Origin: Medicago truncatula
Lineage: Eukaryota; Streptophyta; Magnoliopsida; Fabales; Fabaceae
DNA: 64,000 bases
NCBI RefSeq assembly: GCF_003473485.1
Contig: NC_053047.1
Span: 11,237,001 to 11,301,000 of the forward strand
Direction: 5' to 3'
The position numbers were made by a program, and so were the translations under genes. The stretch's first letter is position 1. Every line of letters begins with the position of its first letter. The notes beneath the pieces are model-generated. The model was not told the origin of the DNA and ran no database searches. It saw only the letters and a list, made by a program, of their open reading frames with translations. Below are positions 21,757 through 33,894 of the stretch, in pieces.

Positions 21757-22940
21757 TGTTTTTTGATGATGTTCTAGTTTACTCATTTGATGATTATGGA
21801 TTTACTTGTCTTTTCTAAGGAATAGTCTTGTTAGAAGAACCTAGTATCAATGCCTCGTTGTCCTAGATTCTTTTGTGTCTTGAGTCTACTTGCATCGTTG
21901 AAGTCTTAGTCATATTTCATGTTTTGGGTCACTAAATCGATTCATTAATATGTGAATCGTATCATAAAAGTTTCTATCTTCCAATGGATCAATTCATAAT
22001 ATTTTGAATTGTATCACTTGTGATCCGATTCATGTTTGTTTGAGTCGTATCATGGTTTCTCTCTGACTTGCACTGAATCGATTCATAAAAGTCTGAATTG
22101 CATCATTCTTCATCATGGGTTCACTTGAATCGATTCATATTTATAATGAATCGTATCAATCTTCATATGTCTCTGGCTTGTATTTTTACTGTCTGAATCG
22201 ATTCACGTAGTTCTTTTGCACGAAAGTTTGCACTATCCCTCATTTTCTATATATACTCCCTCTCTTATAACTTCCAAAATATTGAATCATTTGCATTTAT
22301 TCTCTCCAGGTCTCAAAAACTCATTGTTCATAAATTCTTCAAGATTAAACAGATTTCCTTAAAATCACTTTGTACATTGAGTCACATTGATTTTCTAAGG
22401 TTCCAGTAGGGATTGTAAGTTGGTTCTTTAAAGGAGATTGGTTGGGCTTAATCAAGGCTCCAGAGTTAAGTGAATAATCTCATTCCACCTCCAAAGGTCT
22501 TGGGGGTCTTTCTAACCGTTCTTGCAATCGAAGGGGATTCATTTACCGGATGTAGCATCGAAGACTTAAGTGAAGAGTTCGAAGGGGTGCACGGGTAATC
22601 AATGATTCAAAGATTCAAGGAGCACCGAATTCAAAGGTTAGTTGAAGTTTGGGGGAGTGTTTACATAGGGGTTGAAGAATTAGTTTAATTTCAAGGAACT
22701 CTTGTAAACACATTTGTATTCAACATTGTTACTATTAGTGGATGACCTTGGTGAAGCCGTACTTCATCAAGAAGAGTAGACGTAGCTCTAGTGAGGATGA
22801 AAAGAGCGCTACTATAAAAATATCGGTGTTATCTCTCTTCCATATCCTCTTTACTTTTGATTATTGCATATGATTAATAGAATAATTGTTAGGATAAAAA
22901 CTTGTATTGATCTAAATTGTTTTTCGTTAAAAGTTAACCT
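21757..22940 (+). repeat. Copia-type LTR (solo or truncated)
   Basis: The segment begins TGTTTTTTGATGATG, like many large legume copia LTRs. It ends with the U5-like block GTGGATGACCTTGGTGAAGC, GTAGACGTAGCTC and CTTGTATTGATCTAAATTG, then AACCTAATTCAAC. It contains six degenerate AATCGATTCAT…GAATCGTATCAT units (about 21930-22205). No coding region follows; instead the last 100 bp are repeated inverted. Confidence 0.6.
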
Positions 22941-23049
22941 AATTCAACCTTTTAACGAAAAACAACTTAGATCAATACAAGCTTCTATCTTAACAATTAT
23001 TCAATTAATCATATGCAATAATCGAAAGTAAAGATGATAGGGAAGAGAG
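22835..23049. repeat. Long near-perfect palindrome at the LTR end
   Basis: Arms of about 100 bp mirror each other with about ten mismatches. They include GATTATTGCATATGATTAAT, TTGTATTGATCTAA and GTTTTTCGTTAAAAG around a central TTAACCTAATTCAAC. It looks like two LTR 3' ends joined tail to tail. Confidence 0.88.
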
Positions 23050-23269
23050 TGGGAGGACGGTTTCACCTTGGTGGAAGTGTTTGTCATCTAATTCGTTGAA
23101 TTAAGTTTTAATACTTACCTTAGATCAATTAGGTTCAATTTCATATGCATTTTGTTTTTGATTGATAGCTTGTTATATTTTCATATAGGTTTGGTTTTGA
23201 AATTGTCTAAGTTTTGCAAATTGTTCAAGCTGCATTAAATTTTGATTATAATAAGATTTGTGATGTGAA

Positions 23270-23640
23270 TCACTCAATTCTACATCCTCCAACATCCTCC
23301 CCTTTTTCCACGTAACGAGCCTTAAGGACTCTATACCACAACCTCTCCTTGTCAACCAACATCCTCCAACACCATTTATATAATAATGATAAATTAAATT
23401 CTCGTAACCTGTTGACACCTAACTCACCTTCCTCCTTACTCCGACACACAGATCCCAATTCAACCAAGAGATTTTCCTAAAATCCTCACAACACCCCAAA
23501 AAAAATAAAAACTTTTAAAGATAGATTCCACTAAAGAGATTGTATCTAAGGGAACCTTGAAGAAGGAAAGAAAGTAGACCGAAAGAAAAAACATGACAGA
23601 TTTCTGAAGGATCAGACGACCACCGAAAAAAGATACTTAC
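23270..23640 (-). mobile_element. LINE ORF2 fragment (RT C-terminal region)
   Basis: The minus strand encodes GSVCRSKEEGELGVNRLREF and NLSLLYKWCWRMLVDKERLW, then YRVLKARY. This is the conserved sequence after the RT domain in plant L1 elements (…GGLGVRxLxxFNxALLxKWxWR). It is truncated on both sides. Confidence 0.8.
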
Positions 23641-24485
23641 TTTTCCAACTAATCAACTTCAAATTAATACGGGTCCCAAAATTTTAACCACTGACAATCA
23701 TATGTCACATTAATAATTTCACTCAAACTAAGAAACATTAATATGTATTATAGAAAGAAAAAAAAAATACCAATGCTTCATTGACATTATAGACTTACAT
23801 ATAAAATGATACATTATTTTGTTACTAAAATCACATATAATTTTAGATGAATAAATTCAACGAACTATTATTAAGATATTCTTTCATCATTTTTTTTCTT
23901 TTTACTAAAAGAATCACATACACAAGTATTGAGCTTCAGTTTCCTCTAAAAACAAAAAAAATTCTTTGGTACTCGAACTCATTAAGTAAAAACAAAAATA
24001 TATCATTTTTCATTTACTTTTCCTTCAAAGATATTGACAATGCTCAAATTCGTGAAGTAAAAACAAGAATATTTTTTTCTACTTCAACTTTTACATATTT
24101 CTTTGTTGAAAAACTAATAATATTAATCTTGTACTTTACTTATTTTTTTTTTAAAAAAAAATGAAGAATTAAAAAAGAAGTTGGGGGCATTCCGAGAATT
24201 GAGCTCGAGACCTCTCACACCCTAAACGAGAATCATATCACTAGACCAAATGCCCTTTACAATATTTCTCATCTCAACATTAATACATAAAAACATTCAT
24301 AATATTTCGTTAAGCATTATATCCACCTCACAAAACAACAACACATACATAAAGAGAGAAATAGTGAGAGATTTTTTCCTTCAGAAGCATAACAATGAGT
24401 CATTCAGTTTCTCCTATCACAACCCAGCCATCACTTATGTTCTCAAACCGCCTAACTAGGGTTTATCCCTCTGCAAAATCAATAA
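23640..24485 (+). repeat. Tandem unit, copy a: pseudo-tRNA-Pro plus relic of the TMEM70-like 5' end
   Basis: This part aligns with 25350-26170 and 29400-30420. It includes the CAATGCTTCATTGACATTAT block, the tRNA-Pro-like segment and a 5' leader with CATAACAATGAGT at about 24391. In this copy the reading frame after the ATG does not match the gene. It ends with CTAACTAGGGTTTAT, which follows exon 1 in the true gene. Confidence 0.75.
24184..24255 (-). pseudogene. tRNA-Pro pseudogene (copy a)
   Basis: 72 nt aligned to the intact tRNA at 30097-30168. The acceptor stem is kept, but there are several changes in the T arm and anticodon stem, including loss of pairing. Confidence 0.8.
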
Positions 24486-25779
24486 CCCTAAAACATGTTA
24501 ATATCAATTTTACATACTTAGAATTAGTTTTTGGTCCTTCAAAAGTGGAACCAAAACATACATGAAGTTTGTAGTTGTAGATGGTCTTTGAGTATATTTT
24601 ATAGTTTAGGGCTCTTTTGGTACGAATTATAAAAAATGTGATTTTGATACTCAATAATCTAGAAATTAATTTTTATAGATTTTTCTTAGGTAAAATCACA
24701 AGTTGTTTTGTGTTTGTTTGCTAGAACGAAAATAACTTTTGAACTTAAAGTTCTCCAGAATAGCTCATGGCAATTTTGCTTATCCTTATAGCTTATAACC
24801 TTATATGAAAATAATTTAACTTTATTTTATCTTTTATTATAGAAATACTTATACATAACATCTTATATGATAAACGCTTATGATATAAGCTATAAATTAA
24901 GGTGTTAACACAAACAATAAGCTCACCAACAACGAAGGTAAAATCCAAAACCTAACAAAATTTTCCCAAATAAAAGTTAGAAAGATTATCTATTAAAAAA
25001 GGTCAACTTTTTTCAATAATTAAAAAAAGTAACCTTTAATAAAAGAAGGAATGTCACTCCACTAATTGGTAAAGCCTTGCACTCGAAAAGTATAATTATT
25101 AATTAGCAAGTTTATTCGCACAATGATTTTCTACTTGTGGATACAAGACACAATTAAAGAGAAATCCTTAATAATATTTGAATTATAAAGCTAATGATTT
25201 CTCCAACAAAAAACAAGGTGATAAGACTTGAAATCTGAAACAACCGATTGCGAGTCAGTTTCCACTCAGAAATGATTCCAACCTCCAAAATAAACAATTT
25301 CAGTGAGCATAATGCACCAATAAACACAACGTGATAAACAAAAGAAGTCACCTTTTCGACTCAAATTATAATTCACATTGATAATTTCACATTTAAAGTT
25401 ATAATAGAAAAAGAAACATTAATGTTTTATTGACATTATAAAACAACATATAAAAGGATACAATTTTATGTTGCTAAAATGACATATAAAATAATTCAAT
25501 TTTTTGTTGTTAAAATGACATAAAATTTGAAATGGATGAATTCAACGGACTTTTCAGATATTTTCTCCCACTTTATGTTTTTTGAGAAGACCTTCAAATT
25601 AAAAGAGCAATTACAAAGAAAAATATTTACATCTACCCCTCTCTTAGGCCACTAACGAAGCTTGAACCCGTGAAGTATTTTTTATCTTCAAAAAATAGAA
25701 CAAATGAATATATTAGTTTTTTTTCTTTCCAAAAATAGAACAAATGAAGCATTCATTTTGTATGTAATAAAAAGGGATG

Positions 25780-25851
25780 GGGGCATTCCGAGAATTGAAC
25801 TCGGGACCTCTTGCACCCTAAGCGAGAATCATACCACTAGATCAAATGCCC
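25780..25851 (-). tRNA. tRNA-Pro(AGG)-like, probably decayed (copy b)
   Basis: 72 nt, nearly identical to the intact gene at 30097-30168. There is a substitution in the D stem (GGTCTAG to GATCTAG) and one that breaks a pair in the anticodon stem. The anticodon AGG and acceptor stem are intact. It could be a weak gene or a pseudogene; downstream T residues are present on the minus strand. Confidence 0.55.
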
Positions 25852-26041
25852 TTTTTGACATTTCTCATCCTCAACATTAACCCATAAAAGCATTCATTAT
25901 ATTTTGATGAATCGATAAACTATATACACCTCACAAAACAACAGCACATACATAAAGAGAGAAATAGTGAGAGATTCATTCATTCGAAAGCATAACAATG
26001 AGTATGATTTAGTTCGTTCGATAACAAACCCGCCACCACTT

Positions 26042-26044
<3 letters not shown>

Positions 26045-26124
<80 letters not shown>
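26045..26124. repeat. Compound (CT)n(AT)n microsatellite
   Basis: About 42 bases of CT are followed directly by about 38 bases of AT, inside copy b where exon 1 of the TMEM70-like gene would lie. Confidence 0.97.
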
Positions 26125-26126
<2 letters not shown>

Positions 26127-26254
26127 ACAACCACCTAATTATGATTTACCCCTCTACAATAAATTTGAGTGTGAAAATCTTATTTCGAGTCAGAAGCAAT
26201 AAATCCTAGCTTTAAGTTAGACTCGATTTTAGATGCAAAATCGATTATAGTCGG

Positions 26255-28416
26255 TGTAACGCCCCAAATTTTAATCCAAGACATTACTCCAAATTCATGC
26301 TCATTTTCGAAAATTACTACTATTTTCTTTTTATCATCAATAATAAATTCTTAGCAAAATTTATACAAAATTCTTTACATAATTTAATTAAAACTCTTAA
26401 ACTAATATCATTCAAAAATTTCTACTGAAGTTACAATTCAATCAAAAACCCAATTTCGTCCCCCGTACGCACTTCAAGCAAAAACTTCAAAGCATAGATC
26501 ATCTCTTCTTTGGTACCTAAAATGTTAGTGTAAGGGTCAATTTCCTTATCCAAATTGGTTCATACTCAAAGCACAAGAACAATGCCACATAATAGATAGT
26601 ATCAAAACTTCTCAATAAAAAAGAAATAAGAAAAATACATTTAAGGCAGATGTATAACAGACCCAATGCAATGATGTGCAAAATGCATGCTCTTAAATAC
26701 TACATGATCCGGATATATCCCGCCACACAGGCACCACACAGAAATATAATTGCAATTCCTGCCACTAAGGCATCCACAGAGAATATAATTGTAATTCCCG
26801 CCACTAAGGCACCACACAGATGCATATGCCATGCATGATCATGAAAATGCAGACTAAAACCCGCCACTAAGGCACAATAATGCAATATGATGTTATCCCG
26901 CCACTAAGGCACCACAAAGAAATATATTATTAACCTGCCACTAAGGCAAACTCATAGACAAATACAGTCAGATATTAACACATCATCATCCACATGGACC
27001 AAACTGAAATATTTTCATAAAACTCATATTTTCATTTATTTAGTTTATCAGCAAAGTCTAACACTTCTTTACAATACCACAAAAACATATATGAATAGAA
27101 AAATAAAATAAATGTCATTCCACATAACATTATCATAGTACTTAGTAAGAATGTATGGGGAAAAGGCCCTTACCTCGTAAGCTTTCATTCCTAGCCAAAC
27201 ACTAAACTACCTCAAACTCACAGCTACTGTTCAAACACGTTTTCTGTCACTCCAGGAATTATTTTGACGATCGGACGATGAACGAAGGCGTAGTCGCAGT
27301 TCTCCAAGGACAGGTTTAGTGAAAACGGAAATGGCTTAGAATTAGAATTTCATAGTGAGACAAGAAATAAAATGGAAGAACATATATGCAAAAGGACTTG
27401 CACAAAAATTATTTAACAAGATGATAGCATAGAGATTGGTCGATGGACTTGGGAAACATGAGAATGGACTATAAGAAAATGCTATGACTTATCTCTTTTC
27501 AATCTTCCTGATACAACAATTATGGACCCACGGCAGACATTTGACTTAGTGAAGTAAACAAACTTTGTACGCTGGTTTTGCTTTGTGACTGATAGAAGAT
27601 GAAGGAGAATAATTCATTGTCTCAAAGAGAGGTAAGAGTGATTAAAGTGAAAACTTGGAGGTTTGGTTCTGCTACTTCTCTTTCTTTGTAACTAGTGATA
27701 CATGCATATGATATATTAATGCCGATATACTAAGGAGAAATTAAGTGAGAATATAGTTAAGTTTGAGTCATACAATAAGTGTATGGATGGCGGTTACCAC
27801 TTTAGAGGAATTGGGAGAAATAGCAGTGAAGTAAATTCATGCAGAGCAAAACTGATGCAAATGAAATTTGAGATGAATGGCTCGTGTAATTGAATGAGTG
27901 AGAAAAACCAACTGAGGGTGAGGGAATTGAAATATGTAGAGTAGCTAATATGTGCCTAGTTTTTAGGAACCAAATAACCAATTTCATTGACCTAGCAATT
28001 CACGGAACCATAGTGGCATAAGGGGAGAGAAAAATATGGTGGTAGTGGCATCAATTAGGCAAGGATAAAAAAAAAACGTATAGTATATATCTCAAAACTG
28101 AAAACCAACTTATACAATAATTAATATAATACCAAAAATTATCTTTAAAATAAGTTACAAATAAAGATGCCGCAGTAAAGGATTTTATTAGAATAAATAT
28201 AAATAATTTAAGAAATAATTATCCTATTTTTTTGTCACACCAAATTGATTAATAAAAATGAAATAGATGAAATTAGATTCAATTAATAAATCAAAGTAAA
28301 GAATGTCAAGATTTTGTAAAGTTACTCACACATAAAACAAATTGCTGAACAACCAAGTGGCAAGTCAAGAAAATTATTTATAAAAAAGTACATATATAAA
28401 ATATTGGGATGTTACA
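26255..28416. mobile_element. Solo LTR, probably Ty3/gypsy, with perfect 5-bp target duplication
   Basis: The 2162-bp element starts TGTAACGCCCCAAATTTT and ends AAAATATTGGGATGTTACA, so it has TG…CA ends with an inverted terminal motif. GTCGG flanks it on both sides (26250-26254, 28417-28421). There is no gag-pol and no second LTR. This is what unequal recombination between two LTRs leaves. It contains a set of CCCGCCACTAAGGCACCACA repeats. The TGTAAC-CCC start is common in plant gypsy LTRs, which is the basis for the class. Confidence 0.82.
26718..26955. repeat. Internal tandem repeats of the solo LTR
   Basis: Six degenerate units begin C(C/T)(C/T)GCCACTAAGGCA at roughly 26720, 26757, 26797, 26860, 26896 and 26936, spaced 36-64 bp. 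Confidence 0.75.
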
Positions 28417-28430
28417 GTCGGTGTCACTCA

Positions 28431-30420
28431 AACATGTTAATATCAATTTTACATTATATAGAATTAGTTTTGGGTCCTTCATAAGTGGAACTAAAACATA
28501 CATGGAGTTTGTAGTTGTAAATAGCCTTTGAGTATATTTTATAGTTTAGGGCTCGTTGGGTACGAATTATCAAAAAGGTGATTTTAATACTCAATAATTT
28601 AGAGATTAATTTTTAGAGATTATTCTTAAGAAAAACCATAAGTTGTTTTGTGTTAGTTTAGTAGAAAGAAAAATCGATTTTTAACACATTTCCTTAAGTT
28701 CTCCAGGATAACTCATGACAATTGTGTATAGCTTATAGCCTTATACAAAAACAATTTGACTTTTTTTTTTTTAATTTATAAATATTTTATACATAACATC
28801 TTATAACATCTTATATGATAAGCTTGTATGCTATAAACTACAAATTAAACCGTTAACATAAACAATAAGCTCACCAACAACGAAGGTAAAATCCCAAACC
28901 TAACAAAATTTTCCCAAATAAAAGTTAGAAAAATTGAATCTATTGCAAAAATAAAGTTGTCTTTTTTCGATAATTAAAAAAAGTAATCTTTAATAAAAGT
29001 AGGAATGGCATTCAACTAATTAGCAAAGCGTTGCACTCGAAAATTATGGTTAGCAAATTTATTCACATAATGATTTCCTTCTCGTATATACGAAACACAA
29101 TTAAAGAGAAATCTTTAATAATATTCCATCTGATCATATATGAAAAAGTTGACTTTTTATATTCATTGAGTAATCGATGTATTTGGTCTATATAGACCAA
29201 ATACATCATTGGAGTATTTAAACTATAAAGCCAATGATTTCTCAAATGCCAACGAAAAACAATGCAAAAAGACTTGAAATAGGAATCAACCGATTGCAAG
29301 TCACTTTCCACTCAGAAATGTTCCTAACTTCTAAAAATAAACAATTTCAATGGGCGTAGTACACCAATAATTTCAACGTGATAAACAAAAGAAGACACTT
29401 TTTGACTCAAATTACAAGTCACTTTGAAAATTTCACACAAATTAAGAAATACTATTAAAGGTATAATAGAAAAAGAAACATTAATGTTTCATTGAGATTA
29501 TAAAATGAAATAAAACGATACAATTTTCTGTTGCTAAAATAAAATGACATATAAATTGCTTATAGCTTTTTGAATGACATATAATTTAAAAGAGATGAAT
29601 TCAACCAACTATTTTGCTTTTTTTTTTGTTTTTCTAAGGGACAATGCTGCTGTTCAAGGCAAGAAAGACCTTCAAATTAAAAGCTCATTTATAAAGTAAA
29701 ATATTTACATTTACTTCGCTCCTAAGATACTAACAAGACTTGTACCCGTGAAGTAATTTTGTTTTTCTTCTTCAATTGTTTTTGCATCTTTCTTTTTTGG
29801 CCAAATATTATTTTTGTACTTAATTAAAAAATATTAAAAGTATAATACAAAAAGAAACACCAATACTTCACTTGATAAAAAAAAATAAAAAAAAATTAAC
29901 ACTAATGTTCTCTTGACATTATAATATGATACAATTTTTCTTTAGGAAAATGACGTATAATTTAAGACGGATAAATCCAATAGACTACTAATATGTTCTC
30001 TCATTCTTTGTTTTTTTTGTTAAAAAATAAAAATAAAAATAGGCTAATGGTATGATATTATCTCCCAATCCAAACTTGTATGCAAAAATGAAAATAGGGG
30101 CATTCCGAGAATTGAACTCGGGACCTCTCGCACCCTAAGCGAGAATCATACCACTAGACCAAATGCCCTTTTTGATGCATTTCCTTCCTCAACCTTAATA
30201 CATAACAACTCACTCGTTACATTTTGTTGATCAGTATACGCTATATACATCTCACAAACAACACACAGAAAGAGTGAGAGAGATTCATTCAGTTAGCAGC
30301 ATAACAATGAGTTTGATTCAGTTGCTCCGATCACAAACCCGCCACCGTTTATTTTCTTCTTTATCATCTCCTTCAGGTTCTCTTTCTCTCTCTACAGAAC
30401 TATCTAACTAGGGTTTATTG
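28431..30420 (+). repeat. Tandem unit, copy c, ending in the intact TMEM70-like 5' end
   Basis: Same order as copy b: the CATGTTAATATCAATTTTAC start, a LINE RNase-H relic (about 28975-29395), a CATTAATGTTTCATTGA block, tRNA-Pro, gene leader and exon 1. This copy keeps both the tRNA and the coding exon. Confidence 0.8.
30097..30168 (-). tRNA. tRNA-Pro (anticodon AGG)
   Basis: 72 nt fold into a complete cloverleaf. The acceptor stem is GGGCATT/AATGCCC. The anticodon stem CTCGC/GCGAG holds the loop TTAGGGT (anticodon AGG, reading CCU). The T arm is CCGAG-TTCAATT-CTCGG. TTTT at 30094-30091 on the minus strand can act as the Pol III terminator. There is no intron. It lies 138 bp from the ATG of the TMEM70-like gene, transcribed away from it. 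Confidence 0.95.
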
Positions 30421-33400
30421 TTTTTTTTAGGGTTTTTCATTTTGTGTTTTTGATGATACAATGAAACTGTGTTGTTGTTCTATTATCTTAACTTACCTTA
30501 TATATTCATTCTGTTTATTTTCTCAATGTTCAATTTTTTCCCTTTTGAATGACGTTTCACTGAAAAATTACATGTTTTTGTTGTTTAATATTGTTTGTGA
30601 ATTTGGGTCTGTTTGGCACAAACACATTTGAGACTGTTTGAAAGGATTTATGGAACAACCTATGACATGTTCGTAATTTGTTTATGTGCCTATTTTGGAT
30701 TGACTTATTTTTGAGCTTCTGAAAAATAGTTTATGCAAATAAATAAGCTTTTATGTTAATTCATAAGTTCTTACTAACGAAAATTGTTTCATAAGCTATT
30801 TTTTCATAAGTTACCTTGACAAGCTTATGAATAATACGTAAAAGCTTATTTATTTGCATAAGCTAAAAAATAAGCCAATCCAAACAGGCCCTATGTGCAT
30901 GTTTGGTTCTGCGGTGACAAAAATTGATTTTGAATAATTTGACTTTTTTTAGATGGGTTGAATGTAAATGGTTTATGTTTGGATACATTTATGTATTTTT
31001 GGTTTTGTGTTAGACCAAAATTGATTATGGCGGTTTAGTGCAAAGTGTTGTCAAATAGCAGCCGATGTTGTTAAATAGCGGTTATGGTGCTATTGCATAG
31101 CAGAACTTGAACAAATTGCTATTGTTCTGTGATATGCACTTTTTGTAGAAAATATTGTGAAAAAGCGGTGCTATAGCACTGTTATGTTGCATAGTTGAAT
31201 TTGAACCAAATGCTATTTTCTGCAACACACGGTTGACAATGCTGAATTGACATCACTTTCTCCTGAATTGCATGTTAATAGCAGTTATCTCCAAATTCCG
31301 CTATGCTATGTCGGAATGGCGCTGTTACAACCGGCATACGAGAACACTGATGGCAGCTATATAATGCTGTGAAATATTAGAATTTGAACTAATTACTATT
31401 TTCCGCGACATGCAATTAACAATACTGTATAGAAGTGATGGGAAATTCCATAAATTGGAGGGAGAGAAATCCTCCTGTGGACAACAAGAAAAGATAGGAG
31501 TATAAAATTTAATGGCAGTAAGATGTTTTAGTTTGTGCGGAATCTAAGCTCCAAGAACTTAGTGTTGTATCTTTGGTATTATAACTGGTGGGAAAATGTA
31601 TGACTGTAATGCCACAACCCTTTCATCTTTGGGTTGTGGTGACTTGATGTGTAGCCCTTTGTTACTAAAAATTAGTCTCTTCTCTTCTAAAATGTCCATT
31701 GTGGGGAAAAACTGTGTATGTTTGTTTTGTTCATGCCAATTTTTTAACCAAAAATAAGCTTTGGCTGTAATGGAATGGAAGCAGCTATAAACTCATACGG
31801 ACTGTTACTGTTTTTTGTACAAAAGTGTGAAACATTGAAAATTGAAAACTGTGTCAAAACAATGTGATGTTTTGTAAATAAAGCTGAAAAAGAGAACTGG
31901 AACACAATGTTTTCTGAAACCAAACTGAACCTTATTGTTGTGAAGTAGTTTTATTTACAAAAATGTCGCATCGCTTGAATTTTGTTTTATTTCTTTCCAA
32001 TTTTTTGCACACAAAAATGCGAAATCAAGTTGCTTCACACCAATTATGGACTCTGCTTGATGACTTTTTGCAGTCTTCTGTTAAAGTTACTTTTTGAAAC
32101 AGATGTATACTGCCATTGACAGAATCTTAAGAAAGATATCTTAACTGTTTTTTATCACAAAAAAAAAGAAACCCTTTTGCTTTTAAATTTGTATTTGCAA
32201 TATGTTAAATTTCCCATTTCTAATTTATTTATCCCAGTTCTTCAATGATCCGATGAGTTGTTTATCTCCCTAGTTGGTTTTAATTTCTGCCATATTAAAA
32301 CTTGAGTCACAGAATGTTATGGAATTGAATAAAGTGAATCATGGGTCCTGGTTTGATTTGCTTCTAACACATGGTTCATGCCAAATGCTAATAGTCTCTC
32401 AACTATTGAACTATATAACACAAACACATCAAAATTCACCACAGAACTTCAAATTAAGATGTAAATGTAACAAATAGCTATAGCTATGAACAACCTATGA
32501 AACCCATATGTTCTGAAGTTAAAAAATGTTGGTGTTAACTTATGCTTGTGTAACAATGATCACTCATGTACTATTTTTAATAGTTACTCTTGAGGAAACG
32601 TTCTTTTATCTTGTTTCATATCTTCTGAAAATTTTAATTGCTAGTTCACCATTGTCTTCTTAACGTACTTGCTCTTTTTTCCATTTAGTATTTGAGTTTG
32701 AATTATGACATCTTATGATTCTAAGTTAGCAAAGCTGAGTAGGCTATGTTCCTGAACTGAATTTATAGACCGGTTTCGAATGTTGTTTCTGAAAGAAATG
32801 ATAGCTGATTAGAATGCCAACATGGTTTTTTTCCCCTTTAATTTTTATTTATTTATTGTAAATATTCTGACCATTAATATTTTCATTTGGATGCATTTGT
32901 CTCTATGGTTCAGTGTACCAGTGTTTTAGGTCCTCCACATGTGGACGGCCGATTACTACTAATCCAACAATCAAACCGTGGAACAATGCGACTCCAGCAT
33001 ACAAGCCGTCTTCCCAATTTGCTGCTTCTCAAATAAGATGGACATCTAAAGGCACAACAACAGAAGAAGACAAGATCAGCATTGGACCCGCCAGTGGAGT
33101 AAAATCTGAGGAAGGAGACAAGGACACTGGAGTTTACTACTTCGGTCCGATCTCAAGTACCATTAAAAAAGTAAAACTTCTATCTCTCTCAACTTGCTGC
33201 CTCTCGGTATCTCTCGGTCCAGTCATAACCTTCATGACATCCCCTGACAGTAATGTCATCCTTAAGGGTGCAGTGGCATCATCAGTGATATTCTTTAGTG
33301 CTTCTACAACCGCTATCCTTCACTGGTTTGTCAGTCCTTACGTTCACAAACTCAGATGGGAACCCGGTTCAGACAGCTTTGAGGTTGAGATGTTGTCATG

Positions 33401-33593
33401 GTTGGCAACATATATCCCGAAGACTATCAAGTTTTCGGATATTCGTCCAGCTGACACCAATAGGCCTTACGTGACATTTAAGGCTAATGGGAATTTCTAT
33501 TTTGTGGACACAGAACACTGTCACAATAAGGCACTTCTTGCTAGACTCACCCCACAAAAGGAAACTCATGATTCTGCTTTCAAGAACTTGTGA
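30307..33593 (+). CDS. TMEM70-like mitochondrial membrane protein (TMEM70/TMEM186/TMEM223 family)
   Basis: Two exons, 30307-30376 and 32914-33593, join in phase 1 to a 249-aa protein. The N-terminus (MSLIQLLRSQTRHRLFSSLS) is Arg/Ser-rich without acidic residues, a typical mitochondrial presequence. After a variable linker comes the family core: DTGVYYFGPISSTIKKVKLL (about 94-113), a first hydrophobic segment (about 111-131), a short loop with TSPDSN, and a second segment (about 140-162, ASSVIFFSASTTAILHWFVS). A matrix-side domain follows with PYVHKLRW, TIKFSDIRPA, RPYVTFKANGNFYFVD and a C-terminal tail. In animals TMEM70 helps assemble the ATP synthase c-ring; a similar role here is inference. 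The single 2.5-kb intron holds a MITE and other repeats. Truncated 5' copies lie upstream. Confidence 0.86.
30690..30895. mobile_element. MITE in the TMEM70-like intron (CAAATAAATAAG family)
   Basis: Left arm GCAAATAAATAAGCTTTTAT and right arm AAGCTTATTTATTTGCATAA are inverted, with outer edges GGATTGACTTATTTTTGAGC and the inverse of GGATTGGCTTATTTTTTAGC. It belongs to the same family as 5632-5865. Confidence 0.75.
31010..31440. repeat. Dispersed repeat with AATAGCGG / CCGCTAT motifs
   Basis: Motifs such as CAAATAGCAGCCG, AAAAAGCGGTGCTATAGC and CAAATTCCGCTATGCTATG recur inside this stretch. Related strings occur at 11990-12150 in GTE intron 1. It has no coding capacity; its class is unknown. 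Confidence 0.4.
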
Positions 33594-33894
33594 TTTGAAA
33601 AATGTTGCTGACATGAGTATAAGCTTTAGCCATGTGTAGATGTGGCTGCACTTGGAATTTTACTCTTTTGAGATTTTATAAATTTTGTTCTGATGATAGC
33701 ATGAACCCTTTAGGTTTTATTAATAAATTTGTGTGATTTTTTGCAACTTCAATTATGGGGGATATTTCAAATCCTTCAAAATTATTAGTGATTTCTGTGT
33801 ACTCTTCTTTACAAAACAATTATTGATGTTTACTGTGGTTATAAATATTATTCTCTATTTTATTTTCTGTCTATAAAAGATTAATTAAAATTGA

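Larger units (their letters stand above)
24494..26190 (+). repeat. Tandem unit, copy b
   Basis: It begins ACATGTTAATATCAATTTTA, as does copy c at 28431. It carries a LINE RNase-H relic (25030-25350), a tRNA-Pro-like segment, and the leader and first codons of the TMEM70-like gene (ATG about 25998). A stop comes at codon 5, and a CT/TA microsatellite replaces the rest of exon 1. No functional gene remains. Confidence 0.8.

Noticed and set aside
25897..26209. Open frames over the CT/AT repeat with Arg-Glu or Leu-Ser runs
   Set aside because: Produced by the microsatellite, with no protein-like sequence around them.
26641..26885. Overlapping frames with repeated 'LVAG..I' and 'PATKAP' peptides
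   Set aside because: Translations of the CCACTAAGGCACC repeats within the solo LTR; several frames on both strands are open, as expected from a repeat.
26720..26955. A possible CRISPR-like array because of regularly spaced repeats
   Set aside because: Units are degenerate, spacing is uneven, spacers are themselves related, and the locus is inside a plant LTR with a target duplication.
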